In this document: positions 5,794 through 8,791 of the stretch, one piece after another
Numbering within the stretch: the first letter of the stretch is position 1
How the letters are laid out: the number at the start of each line of letters is the position of its first letter
Assembly: GCA_027296925.1 (NCBI GenBank)
Contig: JAPUIP010000344.1
Coordinates: 1 to 8,791 of the forward strand
From: Candidatus Poribacteria bacterium
Lineage (GTDB): Bacteria > Poribacteria > WGA-4E > PCPOR2b
DNA: 8,791 nucleotides
Direction of reading: 5' to 3'
Program-made: the position numbers and the translations under genes
The notes under the pieces: model-generated
The model's database searches: none
Seen by the model: only the letters and a program-made list of their open reading frames with translations
What the model was told of the DNA's origin: nothing

Positions 5794-7512
5794 TCACGGG
5801 TGTTTACAAATGACGTTGAGCACCGCCTGACGTCGCTCTGCTTTGACAACTCGCAATGCGCGTTGTAGGGCGGGAAGCACCTCAGATGGCTCTTCGACCC
5901 GTTCCCCGTATCCGCCATACGCCTGACAGATCATCTCATAAGCGGGAGAAGGGGAAAGCTCGCTGAACGGAAAATGGTTGGTTTTCACCGCCCATCCCTG
6001 TGGGTGGACCGACCGTGTGGCATGTCGCACCGCCCCCCAACACTGGTTATTGAATATCACCACAAGGATTGGCAGGGCGTATGCACTGGAAACAAAATGG
6101 CAAGCCGTGGGTACGCTGAAGATATAACTCCCATCGCCGACCGTGGCAATGACGGTTTTCTCGGGTGCAGCGAGCTTTGCGCCCAGCGCTGCCCCGATCC
6201 CCCAGCGCAGGGCGGCGGCGGGTGAATTGCCAAAGAAGCTGCCGGGTACGGTCAGATCGACCTGGGTTGACATCAGATCGTACTCATTGACGAGAATCGT
6301 CTCTGCATCCTTGACCTGATTAATACACGCTGACAGCCACGCGGGCTGAATCGGCTTTTCCGCCTTTGCTGCTTCAGCCTGATCGCGCCAGGCTTGCCGC
6401 TGTCTATCGTGTTCCTTTTGGGACATCTCGAAACGGCTGCGAATCTCTTCCTGTGCCGCACCCTGGTACGGTGCGAGCGCCTGCGTCAGTAAGCGAAGCG
6501 TCGTTGTCGGATCACCGGACAAGGCGATGTCAACCGGATACCCTCGAACCGGATAACGACTATAAAGCGGGTCCGCCCCCAATTGGATGATGCGAGCCGT
6601 CTTTTTGGGAGTAACTGCTGCGGGAAACCAAGGGACATCGGAGTCGACAACCAGCACGACATCGGCGTTTGGGAGATACGCAGCCGTATCAAAACCGAGA
6701 TGAAGGGGATGGGACGTCGGAAAGTTCAGATACATGTTGCTCGCCCCCACGACGACGGGAATGGCAAAGGACTCGGCAAACGCGATCAGTGCCTCCACGG
6801 TTTGTGGTTTACGTCCTGCCGCCGCGGTGATGATGAGGGGAAACTCAGCCTGGGCAATGTGCCGGGCGACCTCTCCCACCTGGGTTGGATCGGGAGAGAG
6901 CGGCCCTGGTACCTGCTGTCTTTGCACGGTACTGATGGTCAGCTCTTCCTGCGTCTCGGCCAGCACTTCTCGGGGAAGGGTCAGATATACGGGGCCGCGT
7001 GGCTCGGTCATCGCGATCGCCAGCGCTCGATCCACGACCGTTTCCAATTGCGCAAAATTACGGAGTTCGTAATCCCACTTGACAAATTCGCGAACCAGGC
7101 TTCCCTGATCGAATGACTCCTGTGCCCAGTGAATAGATACGTTCCGCGAACCCGTGAACCCGGCTTCGGTCAGGGGAGTTCGCCCAGCAGTGAAGAGGAT
7201 GGGGACATCGGCGCGGGCGGCGTTCATGATCGCCCCGGACGCATTGGCGGTGCCCACGATCACGTGGACCATCACGACCTGTGGATGGCCGGTGATCATG
7301 TAATAACCGTGCGCCATACTCACCGCACAGAACTCATGGGGCACCGTAATCGGTTGCGGCGACTCCTTCCCTTCGGCGGCAAACTTCGCAAAGGCATCCA
7401 CGAGGGAGGCAAAGTCGGTGCCGGCATTGCCGAAGAAGTACTTGATGCCTCTTGCGCGGAGCAACTCAAGATAACCTTGCGCAGTATTCTCAATCATTAT
7501 TGTCTTTTGCAT
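5794..7512 (-). CDS. Thiamine-diphosphate-dependent enzyme, acetolactate synthase / benzoylformate decarboxylase type
   Basis: A protein of 572 residues with the three-domain layout of the POX/ALS/BFD family. The N-terminal Pyr domain (about 1-180) carries FFGNAGTDF and the catalytic glutamate Glu60 in ITVPHEFCAVSMAHGY. The middle domain is about 205-345. The C-terminal PP domain carries the ThDP/Mg2+ motif starting GDGS (459-462) and ending NNQCWG (488-493). Such enzymes decarboxylate 2-oxo acids and may ligate the product to an acceptor. True acetolactate synthase would be expected to lie with a regulatory subunit and branched-chain genes, and none is seen, so a catabolic 2-oxoacid decarboxylase or ligase is more likely (inference). 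The start ATG has AAGGA six nt upstream (7519-7523). It lies 154 bp after the NHL-propeller gene on the same strand. I found no convincing promoter in that gap, so read-through from the NHL gene is possible. Confidence 0.9.
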   Translation of the reverse strand: MQKTIMIENTAQGYLELLRARGIKYFFGNAGTDFASLVDAFAKFAAEGKESPQPITVPHEFCAVSMAHGYYMITGHPQVVMVHVIVGTANASGAIMNAARADVPILFTAGRTPLTEAGFTGSRNVSIHWAQESFDQGSLVREFVKWDYELRNFAQLETVVDRALAIAMTEPRGPVYLTLPREVLAETQEELTISTVQRQQVPGPLSPDPTQVGEVARHIAQAEFPLIITAAAGRKPQTVEALIAFAESFAIPVVVGASNMYLNFPTSHPLHLGFDTAAYLPNADVVLVVDSDVPWFPAAVTPKKTARIIQLGADPLYSRYPVRGYPVDIALSGDPTTTLRLLTQALAPYQGAAQEEIRSRFEMSQKEHDRQRQAWRDQAEAAKAEKPIQPAWLSACINQVKDAETILVNEYDLMSTQVDLTVPGSFFGNSPAAALRWGIGAALGAKLAAPEKTVIATVGDGSYIFSVPTACHFVSSAYALPILVVIFNNQCWGAVRHATRSVHPQGWAVKTNHFPFSELSPSPAYEMICQAYGGYGERVEEPSEVLPALQRALRVVKAERRQAVLNVICKHP

Positions 7513-7592
7513 AAGGTTTCCTTGTATTGGATTTTAGGGTGAAGGCGTATAAGAGATCGGTGAGGCAGTCATATGGAATGTTGTGAACGGAA

Positions 7593-7623
7593 GACTTCGG
7601 AAATCTCGAGGACTTCCGAAGTC
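7593..7623. repeat. Perfect 10-bp inverted repeat between the NHL and ThDP-enzyme genes
   Basis: GACTTCGGAA (7593-7602) and TTCCGAAGTC (7614-7623) are perfect complements around an 11-nt loop. The right side also contains GACTTCCGAAGTC (7611-7623), a small palindrome, so GACTTC occurs twice direct and once inverted. It lies 44 bases after the stop of the NHL gene. No T-run follows on the minus strand, so it is not a standard intrinsic terminator. An RNA-processing or mRNA-stabilising hairpin, or a protein-binding operator for the downstream gene, are alternatives. Confidence 0.55.
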
Positions 7624-7666
7624 GGTAGTGATGAGAAAAATCCATTGTCGTCCGTCAACCGGAGCT

Positions 7667-8551
7667 TTAGACGCGGGCAAACTTTTGCAGCCGCTGCCCC
7701 CGGTCGCCACCGCCGATCTCTGCGACATAGATGCTTCCCTCGTCGTCAACGCAGAGCCCGTGTGGCGCTTGCAGCACACCACCTTCGGTGCCTGAAAACC
7801 GACTGATCAGTTCCCCTTCCGGCGACCAGACACCGACGCGTCCGCTACTTCCCTGCTCGACGATGTAGATGGTGTTGTCGTCCGTAACCCACACATCCCC
7901 TGGCGCCACCACATCCGTCCAGGTTTCCATATGTTTCCCATCCGGATCGAAAATCTGGACGCGGTTATTCTCGCGGTCGCAGACGAGCACGCGGCCCGTT
8001 TTATCGCAGCCAATGTTGTGGACCACGGCGAATTGTCCGGGGCCGCTACCTGCCTCGCCCCATGACAGCAGATGCTCGCCTGATGGGGAGTATTTGTGCA
8101 CGCAGCGATTGCCGTATCCGTCAGAAACGTAGAAGCATCCATCGGGGGCAATCGCCACACCCGTCGGCATGTTATATTCACGGCGATAGTACGTCACACC
8201 AGCAACACCGGGCGTTCCCCACTCGCGCTCCATGTCACCGAGCAGGCTGTACCGGCGCACTACATGCTGAAATGCATCGGTCAGATAAACTTTATCATCC
8301 GGGCCGATGAAGATTCCGTGCGACTGACTCACCAGGTGCGGAGAAATACCGAACTCCCCGTATCCCCACGAGGTGATGAAGTTCCCTTCCTTATCGAAAA
8401 CAATGATGGGATGTTTGCCGCGAGTGAAGGCGAAGATGCGCCCTTTTGAATCAATTGCCGCATCCGACACCAACGAGAAGACCCATCCTTCTGGCAGCTT
8501 TGGCCAGCCGTCTACCAATTCGTATTTGTAATCTCCCTGTCCTAACGCCAT
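7667..8551 (-). CDS. Six-bladed NHL beta-propeller, peptidyl-alpha-hydroxyglycine alpha-amidating lyase (PAL)-like
   Basis: A protein of 294 residues built from NHL blades. The repeat ends are visible near 49-63 (IIVFDKEGNFITSWG), 97-112, 150-165 (VHKYSPSGEHLLSWG), 197-211 (RVQIFDPDGKHMETW), 238-253 and 287-294, giving six blades. In animal PAL the active site uses three zinc-binding histidines, a tyrosine and two arginines. Likely counterparts here are His78 (SQSHGIF), His178 (VVHNIG), His264 (APHGLCVD), Tyr146 in SDGYGNR, Arg44 in TRGKHP and Arg193 in CDRENNRVQ. The enzyme family cleaves N-glyoxylate from alpha-hydroxyglycine peptides; bacterial homologues are uncharacterised and may act on other carbinolamide-like compounds. 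There is no signal peptide, so it appears cytosolic, unlike the secretory animal enzyme. The start ATG has GGAGGT five nt upstream (8557-8561) and a promoter further up. The propeller call is firm; lyase activity is inferred. Confidence 0.85.
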   Translation of the reverse strand: MALGQGDYKYELVDGWPKLPEGWVFSLVSDAAIDSKGRIFAFTRGKHPIIVFDKEGNFITSWGYGEFGISPHLVSQSHGIFIGPDDKVYLTDAFQHVVRRYSLLGDMEREWGTPGVAGVTYYRREYNMPTGVAIAPDGCFYVSDGYGNRCVHKYSPSGEHLLSWGEAGSGPGQFAVVHNIGCDKTGRVLVCDRENNRVQIFDPDGKHMETWTDVVAPGDVWVTDDNTIYIVEQGSSGRVGVWSPEGELISRFSGTEGGVLQAPHGLCVDDEGSIYVAEIGGGDRGQRLQKFARV

Positions 8552-8596
8552 ATTGACCTCCAGGATTAAAGAACGATCTCCTAACAGGAGTCATTC

Positions 8597-8650
8597 ATGA
8601 ATTTCGAACAATACTTGAAAGTCGTCAAGGAACTGCTTACTCGACAATGA
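8597..8650 (+). CDS. Possible 17-residue small ORF or remnant gene start
   Basis: ATG at 8597 follows AGGAG (8586-8590) by six nt and opens a 17-codon frame, MNFEQYLKVVKELLTRQ, ending in TGA. The peptide would form an amphipathic helix and has ordinary codons. AT-rich non-coding sequence follows at once. It may be a short peptide gene, the stump of a decayed gene, or chance. It runs antisense to the predicted 5' leader of the NHL-propeller transcript. I do not recognise it. Confidence 0.22.
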   Translation: MNFEQYLKVVKELLTRQ

Positions 8651-8653
8651 GTT

Positions 8654-8682
8654 ATTTTAGCACGTTCATAAATTTTGGTCAA
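8654..8682 (-). promoter_or_regulatory. Sigma-70-type promoter of the NHL-propeller gene
   Basis: On the minus strand, TTGACC (8677-8682) and TAAAAT (8654-8659) are separated by exactly 17 bp: five of six -35 bases and five of six -10 bases match consensus. Transcription would begin near 8647, leaving a leader of about 95 nt before the ATG at 8551. The leader holds a small CTCCT-AAC-AGGAG inverted repeat (8578-8590). No riboswitch fold was recognised. Confidence 0.65.
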
Positions 8683-8725
8683 TAAAAAGATGCTTCAATT
8701 CCACATGCCGTTTCAGCGCAGGATG

Positions 8726-8734
8726 TGTTACAAT
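8726..8734 (+). promoter_or_regulatory. Weak rightward extended -10 promoter-like site
   Basis: TGTTACAAT reads as an extended -10 (TGn followed by TACAAT) on the plus strand, but no good -35 lies 16-18 bp upstream. The ATG at 8742 opens only 13 codons. It may serve a gene beyond the right edge. Apart from this and the leftward promoter, nothing coding is seen in 8651-8791. Confidence 0.25.
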
Positions 8735-8791
8735 TTCCAACATGATTGATTCCATCAGCGTGTGTAGCAAGATCTTTCTCTAACCCGCTGT

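Noticed and set aside
6583..7116. A 177-codon plus-strand frame inside the ThDP-enzyme region
   Set aside because: It is fully antisense to a well-supported ThDP enzyme and has low-complexity, non-family-like composition.

Overview
The window looks like a chromosomal segment of an uncultivated Gram-negative-type bacterium, most probably Candidatus Poribacteria or a close relative. The main clue is the left-edge gene, which ends in a NYPNPFNPETW motif followed by a FlgD-like Ig sorting domain. That C-terminal module is very common in Poribacteria and in other FCB-like phyla. The lineage call is recognition by eye and was not tested by a search. Two lipoproteins of the LpoB / COG3014 type support an envelope with an outer membrane.

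Layout, left to right. (1) 3-425, plus: the C-terminal 140 residues of a large secreted protein (IPT/TIG-like end, then sorting domain). (2) 468-1361, plus: an amidohydrolase-2 family TIM-barrel hydrolase. (3) 1402-2319, minus: a dihydrodipicolinate synthase / N-acetylneuraminate lyase family aldolase, convergent with the amidohydrolase and 40 bp from it. (4) About 2356-2674: a gene-free, strongly palindromic element with nested perfect inverted repeats of 10, 23 and 14 bp around several small hairpins, probably a MITE-like or other dispersed repeat. (5) 2701-4071 and 4152-4769, minus: a COG3014-type lipoprotein and an LpoB-type penicillin-binding-protein activator. (6) 4830-5678, minus: a fumarylacetoacetate hydrolase (FAH) family enzyme with its own good promoter. 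(7) 5794-7512, minus: a thiamine-diphosphate-dependent decarboxylase/synthase of the acetolactate synthase / benzoylformate decarboxylase type. (8) 7667-8551, minus: a six-bladed NHL propeller that keeps the apparent active-site residues of peptidyl-alpha-hydroxyglycine alpha-amidating lyase (PAL), with a near-consensus promoter upstream. (9) 8552-8791: intergenic, with a 17-codon ORF behind a good Shine-Dalgarno and a weak rightward promoter-like site.

How the genes may work together. The amidohydrolase, DHDPS-family aldolase, FAH-family enzyme and ThDP enzyme all belong to families that handle oxo-acids, lactones and sugar- or aromatic-derived acids. The window therefore reads as a loose catabolic neighbourhood for small carboxylic compounds, interrupted by a cell-envelope lipoprotein pair. 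The genes lie on both strands and at least two promoters are visible, so this is not one operon. No substrate can be named from sequence alone. I see no CRISPR array, tRNA, rRNA, transposase, phage gene or obvious defence system. The points most worth a second look are the palindromic element, the PAL-like active site and the altered DHDPS motif.
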